NCBI GenBank assembly: GCA_003550325.1
Contig: QKWP01000858.1
Coordinates: forward strand, 102,857 to 166,856
From: Gigaspora rosea
Lineage: Eukaryota; Glomeromycota; Glomeromycetes; Diversisporales; Gigasporaceae
Length of the DNA: 64,000 nt
Direction: 5' to 3'
Positions within the stretch are counted from its first letter, which is position 1. Each line of letters starts with the position of its first letter. The notes under the pieces were generated by a model that was not told the DNA's origin, searched no databases, and saw only the letters and a list, made by a program, of their open reading frames with translations. Position numbers and translations under genes: made by a program. Positions 31,592 through 44,089 of the stretch are shown piece by piece.

Positions 31592-32257
31592 CCCTATAAG
31601 AAAAGTGATACGGGTTGCGGTACTGGTTGGTGTCGGGAATGCTCGAAATGGCATGGATCTTGTGGCATGCACAGGAACGTTTTACGGAGTGAGATAGTAA
31701 AAATGGTACAGACATTACATTACGGCAAAGGGTGGCACGTAATATCATTTATATGAAATAGCACATTCAGATAACACATATGTGTACATTACACACGTGT
31801 TGGCTCGTGATATGTATTGGCTCGTTTCGTGGAAAGCGAAAGATCAGTAAAGGATTTTTTTTAAAAAAAGAGCGATATCTAATGATTTCACTGATGAAGC
31901 TTTCCTGTGTGTCTTAACAAAAAAAATTCCTTACAAAATTTTGCTTCATATGCAGTTAGCTTGTTCATCTTATATTGACTACTTATGTAAATTTATGTTT
32001 TAATAGTTAATCCACATCATTATCGCGGTAGCACATGAATTTACGTTCATTATCCGTGCCAAATCCCGTGCCAATTCGACTAGTAAACTGCTGCAAAACC
32101 CGAGCCATTCATGGTCCAATTGGCACGAGCATACTGTCCTACACGGTCCACGGAATCCATACCAATTCAGACAATACCTGTACAAATCCGGACCTTGATC
32201 CGTGCCACAAAGCCCCGTGCCTATCTGATGCCGATCCGGTCCAATTTTCTTATAGGG
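31592..32257. mobile_element. ~666-bp inverted-repeat element, CCCTATAAGAAAA ends
   Basis: CCCTATAAGAAAAGTGA at the left is mirrored by TCCAATTTTCTTATAGGG at the right. The trinucleotide CGA occurs on both outer sides and may be the target duplication. The right third is clearly richer in G+C than its surroundings and repeats CCGTGCC/CGGTCC/CCGGTCC words. Open frames there run on both strands at once and look compositional. The superfamily is undetermined. The left flank of the 31.9-kb AACAAAAAAATTCC module also lies within it. Confidence 0.5.
31890..31975 (+). repeat. Dispersed AACAAAAAAATTCCTT module, copy without telomere-like tail
   Basis: TCTTAACAAAAAAAATTCCT, TACAAAATTTTGCTTCATAT and a following GTTAGCTTG match the module at 601-770 and 39900-40075, but no CCCTAA tract follows. 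Confidence 0.45.
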
Positions 32258-32623
32258 CGATATGCGAGGCTTAGGGATCGCTGGTGGAAAGTTCTAGTGA
32301 TAAATTATGCAAATGCAGTGTAGGGAAGGTTTACGAAATATGGAGTAATCAGAATGTTGGAGGGAAAGAAGTAGGATTTGTGAATAAGATGAGGATTGGG
32401 AAATTAATGTGAGAATCGGAGAAACATTGTGAAAACCCCCTTTGACCATTTTAATATAAAAGAAGTTTGCATTTTATCTATGTAATAATGCTCTTCGGGA
32501 ATTAAAATAATTACAATAAACTTATCATAAAATCCCTTGCTTTACCACATAAAATTGCTGTTCTAATCCTGTATACTTATAAAATTACAAACCGCTCCAT
32601 TACGATTCTTATTGTACTTTAAA
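32258..32623. other. Spacer, nothing recognised
   Basis: Ordinary AT-rich sequence. It may include the upstream region of the degenerate gene at 32624. Confidence 0.4.
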
Positions 32624-33049
32624 ATGCCTTCTCATAGTGCATTGATCATCATTATAATTACTAAAGAGGATTCCAATTCTCTGACCCAAGGTCTTGCTAA
32701 GTACCAATTAGCTGAAAACGATTTCAGCATAGTTTGTTGGAAATACTTTACTCTTCTCAACAACTTTATACAGGATTTTCTGTCAGTGATATTGTGATGT
32801 TTGCAGGAAAATTTGTGGTAGAAAATTTAGAACAATGCTGGAAACCCACTTAGGAGTTTGATCCCAGTGAAATTCCTCTTAGTGTTCCACATTGTATGTT
32901 TACTGTATTAGTCAGTCATGATCCAAAAGAATGCAGAGATTCTATTTATTTTGACACTGGGTGTATTCACATACAAATTCCAAAACTGTTAATACGAAAA
33001 AAGTGCCTTTTTTTCTACCAACACACCAAGATTCTCTTATTTGCACATT
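32624..33049 (+). pseudogene. Degenerate gene fragment, family unnamed
   Basis: The ATG at 32624 opens MPSHSALIIIIITKEDSNSL, then GLAKYQLAENDFSIVCWKYF. After one frameshift near 32755 the reading continues QQLYTGFSVSDIVMFAGKFV, VENLEQCW. Past an in-frame TAG near 32849 it goes on EFDPSEIPLSVPHCMFTVLV, SHDPKECRDSIYFDTGC, to a stop near 33049. The pattern resembles a protein family I recall as common in Glomeromycotina genomes, with no function I can name. Introns are not evident in this stretch. It is broken by at least two lesions. Confidence 0.5.
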
Positions 33050-33345
33050 AATAATGGCATTAAAATTGGCAATTGTACACTCTTAACATAAAACTATTAT
33101 TATAGTACAATTAGTTGGCCTAAATATATAATACAAACACCAAATCTATTCAAGTATTAAACCTATTAACAACTTTATACTTGTCTCAAATATATAAACT
33201 AAGCTTTTATATCTCTAAAGAACATATAGTCAACTCTTATTAATCCAAACTACTGGGACTCAGTGTTTTAAAATTCAATATTCTCATGGTTCTCAATAAA
33301 CATTTGAGTTTTTTTAAGAACATTAATTTTAGAAAAGGTTCTCTT

Positions 33346-34123
33346 TACGTGGAAGAACTAATTAATGATGGTCAGACTCAATGTACAGAGCAGACTTTAG
33401 CTTCTTGCACAACTGTGAGAACTGAGTATACGGCGAGTGCTTTTACAGAAGACAACTACAGTACTTCAGATACCATATCTTCATCTCCTTCTGAAGTACA
33501 ACTCTCTTTTAATACTTCTCTATCACTAACTGCTACTAGTTCTAACAACTACCCAATATCAGAAATCTATGATGAATCCTTACTTGAAAAAGACTTCAGT
33601 GATGAAGAAATTGAACTACCCACAAACTCTTTAAGTGAAAGAAACTACATTAATCCTAACCCTAACCTTCTTGAAATATACAACCTAAAAGCATGTTATA
33701 ACAAATTTCTTTACTACCATAAACTACAAGCACTTCCTTCTCCACAAACTGTGGGTTCCTTCTTGCATTACATACAAGAATATTATCCTATGTTCTATTC
33801 AAACCAATATATAAAAATTTCTATCAAACCACATTCCCAATTTGACCATATTTTTACAGAAGCACACATATACCTTCCATATGAAAATTTTATACCAGAT
33901 CACATAATATTTCCACCTTTTGAAGATTTACTATAACTCTGATGTAGAACTTAAATCACCCAATAACAAATTTCAAATACCAATCTTTATAGATAATCTC
34001 TTTTTCTCAACACCCAACCTACAACATTATACAACATTAAATCCCAATACTAATACAAATCCTATACCTGGTATTCAAACTAATATGAACAATCCTAATA
34101 TACCTCCATATATACCAAATTAA
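33346..34123 (+). pseudogene. LINE ORF1-like coding remnant
   Basis: One frame is open to 33936 (ELINDGQTQCTEQTLASCTT, a Ser/Thr-rich middle, then LKACYNKFLYYHKLQALPSP and HIYLPYENFIPDHIIFPPFE). A frame change near 33930 continues YNSDVELKSPNNKFQIPIF to a stop at 34121-34123, ending in Asn/Pro-rich sequence. No zinc knuckle is visible. The initiator is missing: no in-frame ATG lies near the 5' end. Confidence 0.6.
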
Positions 34124-34932
34124 AGTATAATACTTGAACCTAAATATATCTCAATTCCTATAAAAATAGCCTCACTTAATACAAATGGTCTTCTACAACC
34201 AACAAAAAAACTCCTAATTGAAGAAACCCTAAACCAAAACCTATATGATATTCTTGGTCTTTCAAAAACTTATTTAACCCAAAAAGACAGCAAATTTTAA
34301 ACAACAAAATCAAAAACTATACTAGCTTCTAGAGCTCCTTTTCCAATCCACATCAAGCTGGTGTAGGGATTTTTATCCATAATAAAATTTCCAAATATGT
34401 CACTCGTACTCACAATTTTAATGGCCATATAATAGGTCTTGACCTTCATTTTAAAAACACTCCTATTAGGCTACTTCAAATCTATATTCCTACTACAGAA
34501 AAAAAACAACTCCAAAAAGAAATGCAAAAACAAATTATTACACTGTGCCAAAATTCTAAATATTGATATATAATTATGGGAGACTTTAATAGTGTTTCTA
34601 ATCCTCATATTGACCGTTCACTATCAAAGAAAATATCAATTCCTGAAACTCACATTATTAAATATCTTATTAGTCACCAATATAAGGACATCTATTGTTT
34701 TTTTTCCCTACTCCCAAAATTTTACTTTCAAAGTTCAAATATTCAGAGTAGAATAGATCAAATCTGGACTAATCTGAGTATTACAAATATAGATTATATC
34801 TCAAACAATCTTTTTGAATCAGATCACAATACTATCACACTAGAATTATCTGTTATAATTAACAAACCAAAACCACACAAACAACACAAAAAGAAAAAAT
34901 TTCTCTGGAAATATAGCTCCAAAAAGATCTAG
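34124..34932 (+). pseudogene. LINE apurinic-type endonuclease domain remnant
   Basis: IKIASLNTNGLLQPTKK near 34160 is the usual N-terminal strand with the metal-binding Asn. YDILGLSKTYLTQKDSKF follows, then stops and frame changes. From 34576 MGDFNSVSNPHIDRSL carries the GDFN motif, with SRIDQIWTNLS and ESDHNTITLELS further on (the catalytic SDH). The domain nicks target DNA to prime reverse transcription. It is broken, so inactive here. Confidence 0.75.
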
Positions 34933-36560
34933 AAAATTATGCAAACCAAACCACACTCAATTTGCAAAAACTACATATACAAATAGATCAAATTGCTAAC
35001 CAAAACCAACTTAATAATTTCTGGAATAAACTTCAAAAAACTCTTATTAAAGCTGCCACCAAACATATTCCTTTTCACAAAATTAATACTATTAAAAAAA
35101 TCAAAGAAACCTTAACATCAAAACAAACTCCTCTTTTCTATAGATTTAAAGAAATACAATATTTCAAAAATCACTTTTCCTCTCCTAACTTTCTTTCACT
35201 CTGTAAAAAATATATTTCACAATACTCTGACTGCCTATTTCAACTATCATCACCTACCTTATTACAAATTAAAGAAGAATTCCAACAAATTAAAACTGCT
35301 CTTAATATTCAACAACAACAAACTACCTACAAAGAGATTCAACAAAAAATCAAAAACCATAACAAATTCTTTCTAGAAACTCCAAAACTTTTCTACAAAA
35401 AATCCTTGAAAAATACAATAATATACATTTCAATAGACTATCTCTTGAAAACTCACTCCTTACAGAACATAATAAAATTCTTAATGCAATTCATAATCAC
35501 TTTACTGAATACTTTAAAGAAAAACCTCTCCAACCAATTCCACCCTTCTCTGAATTTTTCTATCTCTATGAACCATATTCTGAATATGAAAAATACTACA
35601 ATAACTTATTTCAGGAAATCACAAACCAAGAATGGCAAAATATCTTAACAAATCTTCCAAATCAAAAAGTAGCAGGGCCCTCTGAAATCTGCTATAAACA
35701 TATCAAATATGCTAGTCACAAAGCACAAACACTCTTTAAAAAATTCTTTAACAAATGCTTCCAACTTCAAAAAGTTCCTACAGACTGGAAATTCTCTAAT
35801 ATTTTCTTTATTCCAAAAAAATCTAATTGGGACTTTACTCTCAATCAAGTTCGTCCAATCTCTATCATTGAACCTTTTAAAAAAAACTTTACTTACTAAA
35901 CGTTTAGATCAAATTATCTCTAATAATCATCTTTTATTTAACCTAAATTTCGCTGCTACTAAAAGCTCCTCTACTCATATTTCTATACAAATTCTCCATA
36001 ATACTATTGAACACTATAAAATATACAACAAAGAAGCCTGGATTCTTTTTCAAGATATGTCAAAAGCTTTTGACAAAATCAACATCTCACAACTACAAGA
36101 TACTTGCAAAAAATTAGTATTCCTAGTTTAGGCATCAATCTGATTACTGAACTATACTCATCAAGACAAGCAAGAATCATTATTGCTTATGGTCTTACCT
36201 CCCCTATTAATATCCAGTCTGGAATAAAACAAGGAGAAACCTATTCTCCTTTACTTTGGAAAATTTACTATGACCCAATCCTTACCTTCATTTATTAAAA
36301 ATACCAAAAGTATTTACTCAAAATTGACTCTCAATCCCCTCTTGATATAATTACTAATACTACTACTAGTAGTATTTCAATCCCACCATTAGCCTACATA
36401 GATGATACAACATGGCTTTGTGAAAGCCCTACTACTATGCAAAATATTCTTAATGACATATCTGAACTCTACAAAATTAATAATATAGAAGTTAATCCTT
36501 CAAAATCTGATCTACTTCATATTCGACCTAAATCCTATAGATCCCAAACAATTCTCTTTT
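34933..36560 (+). pseudogene. LINE reverse transcriptase remnant
   Basis: A linker with IQIDQIANQNQLNNFWNKLQ precedes the RT. RT blocks are found in three frames: QKVAGPSEICYKHIKYA near 35665, VRPISIIEPFKKTLLTKRLD near 35850, AWILFQDMSKAFDKINISQL near 36038 (first catalytic Asp), INIQSGIKQGETYSPLLWKI near 36210, and PLAYIDDTTWLCESP near 36386, where YIDD (36395-36406) supplies the two other catalytic Asp. Frameshifts separate the blocks near 35650, 35880, 36115 and 36298. Confidence 0.8.
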
Positions 36561-39166
36561 ATTTAATAATCAACCTATTCTACCCAGAAAACCTAATGAT
36601 ATCATTAGATATTTAGATATATATCTTGATGGAAATGGTTCAACCAAACCAACATTTGATACTATTATTAACAAAATTAAAAACTTTATTTGTCTAATAA
36701 AGTACAAAAAACTTACACCTTTACAAATTTTATCTCTTTTTAATCTCATACTCCAACCCTCTATTGAATACCTTCTACAAATATGCATTATTCACAATAA
36801 CCTTCAAACCAAACTATCCCGCCTTTTTACTATTCAAACCAAGAAAATGCTTTCCATTGCCAAAAATACTAACAATATAGTTCTTACTAATCCTATAACA
36901 TTTAACTTACCAACCCTTAGCAATTTGATTCAAAAAACAAGTGCGCTAACATTGAACGTATCTTTAACTCTAGTCCAATCCTTAAAAATATTGGTCTTAC
37001 ACGTATTAAATCATGGTTAGCCAAAGTATGGTCTCCCAATCTCACCCAAAACTTACTCATTTCCCATATTTATAAACTAAAAACTTCACACTTATTTTTC
37101 AACTCTCACAATTAGCCAAAAACAATATTACATTATCAAATCTTTCACTTAATTTCCACCTTCCAGATTTCTTCTCTAATCTACATTTAATCTATAATAT
37201 ACTCACTTCAAAACCACAAACTTCTATAATCAATAGTTTGAGAAATAATCAGTTATTATTTATTGAACAAATTACTACTGCAAACAATAAATATATTCTT
37301 CCATGGAATAATATTTATTTACATACTAACAAAGCTACCAAGGGTCGGCAACCATTATGGTTTTCTAATATTCTTAAATTTATACAAGAGAAAACAATTA
37401 CAACTACTTGGCCTCATCTCCACTTACCCTCAATTAACTCCTTCATTAATACAACATATCTTCTTTCTCCTTTATTATCTTCTAACCCCTTTTCCCTTAT
37501 ACAAATACACTATAACTCTAACAATATTATTTTTTATCACATCAAACCTCTCTATCAAAAACTGCAACATATAATATGAAACCTTTAGTCTCAGGCTTTA
37601 CACACTACTACCCAATACCTTCCTTTCTTCAAATATCTTCTCATCATTTAATTTGCCCTATAACCAAATTAGTATATCTAATAATCCAATATATATTCAA
37701 ATAGATTACAAAGAAATTCTTGCTCTAATCCATATATTTAACCTTACCAATACCAATATCACAACCTCTTCTCATTCTATACTACAAATTTATATCCCTA
37801 CACAAGAAATACAACTTATACATAATGTAACCAATCATACCACCTACCAACATCAACTTATTAGCCTTCTACCACTTATTCAAAATCCCAGTTCACAGAA
37901 ACTTCACTTTTACACTAACACCTCAATACAAAACACACAATCATCAAACATCAAATCTGGAATTGGCTGGATCTGTGAAAATAACATTTCTATCAAATTT
38001 AATGCAGCAACTAATTCATACTCTGATACAATACGAACTGAACTTGAAGCAATTATTTCTCTCCTTCTTGCAACCCCTAATAATAGCTATTTAAATATCC
38101 ATTTAGCTAACAATACTGCAATCAAAAATTTAAAACAAATACACTTTTCCAACTATACAAAACAAAAATTGGGACATTATATCCATTATTAATCAAATTA
38201 AATCTATCAAAAACATCTTATTCACTCTACACAAAGTCAAATCACATCTTAACTCATTCTACAATCAAGCAAACTTACTTGCAAAATGTGGAACTAATAA
38301 ACTAATACTTAAAATTACTTATAATTTTCTAAATTTACCAATCTATTTTCAATGCCATAATCATTTTATTCCTTTCAAAATACGCACCTTTATCAAATAT
38401 ATTTACTATACAAGAACTATATTCCTGGTCTACTCTTAAAATATTTAAAAACATACCTAAAATTAATTGGACATTATGTTTTGATATACTAAATACACTT
38501 GAACAGAATCATTTTAAATATTCTTTTAGAATTAAAATCTTAACTAAAAATCTTCCAACTATAGAAAATCTTCATATTCGTTAACATATTTATATCCTAC
38601 ATCAAAATGCTGCCGCTGTTCAGATACTGAAGTTACTTTATACTTACTCCTCTGTTCAAACAATAACAATAATATTCAACAATCTGTCATTAGTATAATT
38701 ATAGATACACCTACTTCTCTCAAAATTACTACTATATCTCCGTTAACAATTCTCAATACTCTTTTTCACTTCACACTTCATACACATACTTCACAATATG
38801 AGCTTCTTCTATACTATATTATTGGAATTTATTCTTCTAATGTTTTTGAAAATATTAAATTACTCACTACTAAACAAACTAAATTATTCCTTATCTCCCT
38901 ATCTAATAATCTCTTAGATTGATTTCAAAATACTGTTTGGTCCTTCCGAAATATCTTCAACACCAATGGGAACATGCTCGTAATATTACTTCAAAAATGA
39001 AAAGAAAGAAATATTTCTTTCCAAATATACCCCATACAACAACTACAGCTATACCAGATATATCATATATAGACTTTTCTCCCTTTATAGAAAAATGGTT
39101 TCTACAAGGTTTTTCTCTAATGTCAGGTCATATACCAAGGTTTCCTTCAACCTACTCTAGCTAGTA
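36561..39166 (+). pseudogene. LINE RNase H and C-terminal region remnant
   Basis: After the RT thumb region, 37238-37579 encodes NNQLLFIEQITTANNKYILP. 37653-38192 holds an RNase H fold: KLHFYTNTSIQ, GIGWICENN, ELEAIISLLLATP and HLANNTAIKNL. In RNase H the first and third motifs normally carry Asp (YTD, TDN); here both read Asn, consistent with G-to-A changes, so the fold would be catalytically dead. 38919-39164 is the last coding block (QHQWEHARNITSKMKRKKYF to IPRFPSTYSS). The sequence between has stops in all frames. Confidence 0.65.
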
Positions 39167-39576
39167 AATTAATTAGAAATAGTTAATTATAGCATTATTA
39201 GAAAATAGAAAGCATAATGTCACATTGGGTGCCTGTTTTACAGTAACACAAATGTAGTTCTGAAATCTTTAAATGTAAATTTATTATTTTTATTTAAATA
39301 AAGTTTCAACTCTGGCATTTAAAAAAAAAAAGAAAAGGTTCTCTTATTTGAGATCATTTTATTCTCTTGAAATTTTCTCAATAAGAACATTTATAAAATT
39401 TTTATATTCTAGATTTACTATTGAGAACAATAAATTATATAAAACATTCATCAATTTGATAATATGATTTGGGGACACTTTTACAACAGTTAACCCAGTG
39501 ATTAGCATGAATTGTCACCCTCTATATAATCACATAGTAATTTTATTGATCAAAAAATATAAACAAATATCAGATA

Positions 39577-39756
39577 CAGTCAGACCTCTCTAAATGCATA
39601 GCATCGGGACCATAGTAAAAATTTTCAAAAATATGCATTTAGAGAGGTAAAAATCTATAAGTGTTAGATTAAGTTGGGCTGAAAAAAAGCCGTGCATTTA
39701 GGGAGATTTTATTTAGATATGCATTTAGAAAGGTTGCATTTAGGGAGGTCTGACTA
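39577..39756. mobile_element. 180-bp pogo/Tigger-like MITE nested in the 39.5-kb element
   Basis: The left end CAGTCAGACCTCTCTAAATG and right end GCATTTAGGGAGGTCTGACT(A) are inverted, flanked by TA at 39575-39576 and 39757-39758. Internal ATGCATTTAGAGAGGT copies repeat the end motif. Related to the compound element at 10111-10534. Confidence 0.8.
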
Positions 39757-40046
39757 TAATATCAATTACGTATCTGTAAATATAAGCACAAGATCCTATA
39801 ATCTCGCCTATCCTATAATCACAACTACCCCAAAATTTTACTATCATGTGATTTTGTTTTGGCACAAACCAATAGCAAGTCACGCCTTGATGTAGCATAA
39901 CACTAGCGAAAGATCAAACAAAACGTTCGCTTTTTCAAAAATCGCTCATTTCCCTAAAATTTGTATAAGAAATCACCTTTCACACTGTAACAAAAAAATT
40001 CCTTGAGCAATTTTGCTGTATGACTTGCTAACATCAAACCCTATAG

Positions 40047-40070
40047 GAACCCTAACCCTAACCCTAACTT
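40047..40070 (+). repeat. Interstitial telomere-like (CCCTAA)3 tract
   Basis: Three near-perfect CCCTAA units lie within the TIR element, 50 bp after the AACAAAAAAATTCC module. CCCTAA/TTAGGG is the common fungal telomere repeat. Its position inside a mobile element argues against a fused chromosome end. Confidence 0.7.
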
Positions 40071-40249
40071 AAATGAACTTGACAGTGAACGATCCAGGGA
40101 AAGATCTATAACATCTGATATTTGTTTATATTATTTTGCCAATCGAAATTATTTTGTGATTATATGGAGGGTGGTAATCTGTGATCATCCATGATCATCA
40201 CTGGGTTAACTGTTGTATAATCTTCCCATGATTTGATTGTAATAAATTC

Positions 40250-40503
40250 TGCATGAATATATATATATATATATAAATGTATATATATATACTATGTATA
40301 GCACATATGGTTAAAGTTGTACAATATGGATAACAATTATTTAAAAAAATAGCCTTTAAGATTTTTAAAATAAAACCAAGTAGTATGTTTTTATATAAAG
40401 AATATCATTATTGTATAAACTTAAAATATAGATGATTTGGGTCAAATAAGATGCCAATATTAAGCAAGTAAAAAACACAAAGTATTTGTTAGATGAAGTT
40501 TAA
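40250..40503. repeat. AT microsatellite and spacer
   Basis: An (AT)n run occupies about 40256-40276 and a second ~40283-40292. The rest is AT-rich without features. Confidence 0.6.
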
Positions 40504-40996
40504 GGGTAGAGGGTATATAGATTATTTCTATTAATAAACTAGTTACTAAAAATTTTTATATTTAATAACAAAGCAAATTTTATTAAATATCATATTAAAT
40601 TTTTAAATAACATTGTAGAGGAGGTTTTTCTGATTCTAACAGTGATCGAATCATTAAAATTGGCCCAGTAGAACCTAAGATATAGTTGTTTTTATCTTCG
40701 CGACCCTATTTTACTTATTGTTTACACATGATTTGATTGGCCAATTTGCGATCACCCCTACGAAATAGACCCCGCCCCCGCAAAGTTGATACTATAAAAC
40801 TTTATCAAATTTTATTCAAAATTAATAAAATTTTTATGATATGTGTAATTTTTTATTACAAACAATTTTACTTAGTACACAAATACATTTTATATAGTAA
40901 AAAATTAACTTTTATATGTTGCAACTTTTAAATTCGCAATAAAAATATTTTTGGTTACTCATTTATTAATAGAAATAATCTATATACCCTCTATCC
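40504..40996. mobile_element. 493-bp foldback MITE, TTAA-flanked, family E copy 1
   Basis: GGGTAGAGGGTATATAGATT plus ATTTCTATTAATAAAC is mirrored at the right end for about 60 bp with few mismatches. TTAA stands directly outside both ends (40500-40503, 40997-41000). TTAA duplication is the mark of piggyBac-type transposition; the assignment is inferred from that alone. Copies 2 and 3 lie at 50830 and 62633. Confidence 0.75.
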
Positions 40997-41000
40997 TTAA

Positions 41001-44000
41001 ATAGTTAAATAACAAAGTAATTGGATTCTAATTTATTATATTAACCAATAGTAGCATTAGTAGAATATTATAGAAGGCTTGTTTTATTATGTGCAAATTT
41101 GAAAATCACTTAAAGTTTTAACAAAATTATTAGAAATTGAATTATATAATACATTGTGTTATATTAAAAAATATAAAGAATTATATATTAAGTTTAAAAA
41201 ATTATTGATAAAATAAGCACAAACTTAGTATAAATTGTAAATATAGAATGTGAACATTCAATAAAAATTAATATTTAATATATTTAATATATAATGAACA
41301 CTAAAAAGTTTTTGAGAACAACATAACTTTAAATTTGAATTTTAAACACTGGTTACAATATCCAGCCTTCAAAAAATATACTACTAAATTTACCCTATCT
41401 TTAATTAAAAATTTTCTGCTAAATGATCATAAACAATGATTTAGGATGTTCTCAAGCACCTTACTCAATGGATCAGAAGTAAATTTTTAATTAGTCAGAA
41501 ATCGAATAAATGAATCAAGTGAGTTATCATTGTAATAAACAAATCAGTGAGGTACAAACCACCTTTTTTTATCAAAAATTTGTCATTAATAAAGGTCACT
41601 CAAGCATTACTTTATATTTAATCATAATAATAAACAATAAATTTCACCAAGTTTCAATCTGATCCAAAAAATAACCATTTTATTGATAATACTCGAAGCT
41701 TTTAAAACAAATAATCAATAATTTAATACGAATATAATAAATACAACATATTTTTTAAATACAGAAATAATAATAATAACATAAAAAATTATTACTTCTT
41801 GTTGCTATCAAGCAACATTTGCTAATGATTCGATAAATTGATTCTGTTGCTGTTGCAACAATAAATTTAAATTATATAATCATTAAAAGGAGAAATCGAT
41901 GCAACTAAAGTTGAAGCTTTGACAGTCAGTTTGAATAGAATTTTTTTTATTAGATTTTTAGTTGTTTTTGGTGGCATAGTAAAGATCACGATCAAAAGAA
42001 AAAGAGTATACACAAGTATTTAATTCTATTAATATCATCATTAATGTTGGATACTTGAGCATCATTATGATCATTATTAAATCAATTGATTGAGATGCTT
42101 AAGATTCTAATAAAAATAACATATTAGAACCACATTAACTTTAGCCAAAATGAAACAACAACAATGTATCTACAATATGATAATAATACTAAAAAGCAAT
42201 ATGCAAAACTAATGATAACAATTTTAAAAGCGATGCACCATACTATTGAGAAAGTTTTACAAAGTGGCATGCTAAACTAAATGTGAACATTCAAAATTGG
42301 CTTTATTAAGATAAAGAAGACTGCATACCATAATGTGTACAAAGTTGTGCTCTGGATGAACACATGATGGGTCGGACAACTAGCTATAATTCAAAATTTT
42401 TAACAGATTCGTAAAATATTTTACATTTCATAACATAAAAAAAAATTAACATGTTCATATCTTTTATTAAATTTTTTAAAAACTATTTAATGAAAACAAT
42501 TTATTTTTATTTGATAAATTTTCTTTGTATATAGTTGATTCTATACAACAAACCTTTCTATAACGAACTCAGTATATAAATAACTTAAAATTTTAACTTA
42601 TATAATAACTAGCTTGTTATAAAAATGCTATGGGCTTTAATGAACTTTCAATTTGGTATAAAAAGGTTGATTGTAATTTTTTTGACAATAAAAATAATAT
42701 TATCTAAAGAGCTAGAAAAATTTTTCCTTATAAAAATACAAATAAGTATCAAAATGTTATATTTAAACAATAAAGAGCTTTTAATGGATTATATAATAAT
42801 ATTAAACTTCTAATAAGTTTATTTTTGTTTCTTTACAAATGTAAAATGTAATATTAACTAGGTATTTTAGTGAACTTGAATTATAACAATAATAAGTTTG
42901 ATAATTATACTAAAAATCTGCTCAAGTTATTCTTCAAACAGATAAATATAATTTTTTTTTTCATCTTTTTAATTTCATGTGCAAATACCATAAAATACAA
43001 AAATGAAAGTAATTAAAAATGCAATGCAGAAGAAAAATTGACTTTATTATCTAAACATCGTACTGATGTATTGTTGTCAATGTATTAAATTTGTCAACTA
43101 AATAGTTATCGAACCATCATATGATCGTCTGGAGCACAACCTTGTACACATTTATACTAAAATAATGGTTCACTATAGTGCAAATAGTCTAAAGACATCA
43201 AATCAATAATAATTTTTTTAAATTGTATCTTCTCTAAAAATTTTAAAGTTGCAAAAAATAAATTACATAATTTGGTAGCTTTTGACAAAGTTTATCTAAC
43301 TACATATTTTATTTTAAGAATTTTTTGCTTAATATTGAGAAAATGTAATTTTAAATTTATAAGTTTTTAAAATTTACAGTACCTTATATAAAAAAATTAA
43401 AAAGCATGTAAAAATTTTAACCAATTAAATTCAATTTTATAAGTAATTGATTGACAAAATTTTTCAATACTACTATAAAAATTTGATGCAGCTAAACCAT
43501 TGCACTATAATAAAAAAAACACAACTCTAGTAATAAAAAAAATTAATGACAGTATATATAAAAATTGAAATAAAGCAAATAAAAATTATATTTATATAAT
43601 ATGTTTAATAGAGTAATAATTATTTCTGAGCATTTCAATTCTATTTCTTTAAAATTTTAAATTTAAAAATACAAAAATTTAAAATTTTAAAAATACAACA
43701 TTTTAAAAAAAAAATTAAAATTTAAAAATATAAAATTCAGAAGTTTAATATACTTTATATAAGTGTAATATGCTTATATATTACATTCTAATTTGATTGG
43801 CAAAATTTGCAAATTAATAATTTTAAAAATATACTAATTTTTGTTAAAATTCTTTAGATTAAAAATCAGTCTAAGAAATTTTAAAAAAAAAGGGTTTAAA
43901 ATTTTTATATACTTCTATGCAAAATTTTGTGCTAAACAAGTTTGAATTAAAAAAATTATCTTGATAAATTTAGAGAAATCTTTAAAAAATGAATAAAAAT

Positions 44001-44089
44001 TAAAAATACAAATATCTTTAATTGGTGATCTATTGGTCATCTGGTCATGATTATAGTGTAACATAATGCAAATGAATGGCAATCAATTA
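41001..44089. other. 3 kb of extremely AT-rich sequence without recognised features
   Basis: Long A/T homopolymers and short open frames only. Weak hints are TTCTATAACGAACTC near 42562, a word common in pogo-like MITEs, and GGTTCACTATAGTGC near 43168. No matching ends were found. Coding potential appears absent. Confidence 0.45.

Larger units (their letters stand above)
33331..39345 (+). mobile_element. Complete but decayed LINE (33346-39330) with 15-bp target duplications
   Basis: AGAAAAGGTTCTCTT occurs at 33331-33345 and again at 39331-39345, directly after an A11 run (39320-39330) preceded by AAATAAAGTTTCAACTCTGG. This is the hallmark of target-primed reverse transcription, and it fixes a 5985-bp element. 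In order it holds an ORF1-like segment, an APE-type endonuclease, a reverse transcriptase, an RNase H and a further C-terminal region, all on the plus strand and all interrupted by frameshifts. The reading frame that enters ORF1 from upstream begins outside the element. Confidence 0.9.
39484..40215. mobile_element. 732-bp TA-flanked element with ~100-bp inverted repeats and a CCCTAA tract
   Basis: CAACAGTTAACCCAGTGAT is perfectly mirrored at 40197-40215. The arms continue pairing to about 39575 and 40110 (CACCCTC, ATATAATCACA, TATAAACAAATATCAGAT). TA flanks both ends. Inside are a nested pogo-like MITE (39577-39756), a CATGTGATTTTG block, the AACAAAAAAATTCCTTGAGC module and GAACCCTAACCCTAACCCTAA at ~40049. 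The TA duplication points to Tc1/mariner-type mobility. Confidence 0.8.

Noticed and set aside
32035-32323. Overlapping open frames on both strands (for example 79 and 61 codons)
   Set aside because: They are open on both strands together because of the repeated CCGTGCC/CCGGTCC composition. No protein pattern.
33279-39435. GGTTCTCAATA / TATTGAGAAC inverted words flanking the LINE as ends of a host element
   Set aside because: The match is only about 10 bp, with no paired duplication and no second copy. Chance is likely in AT-rich DNA.
40047-40070. CCCTAA tract as a fused or internal chromosome end
   Set aside because: Only three units, and it lies inside an element with perfect inverted ends and TA flanks.
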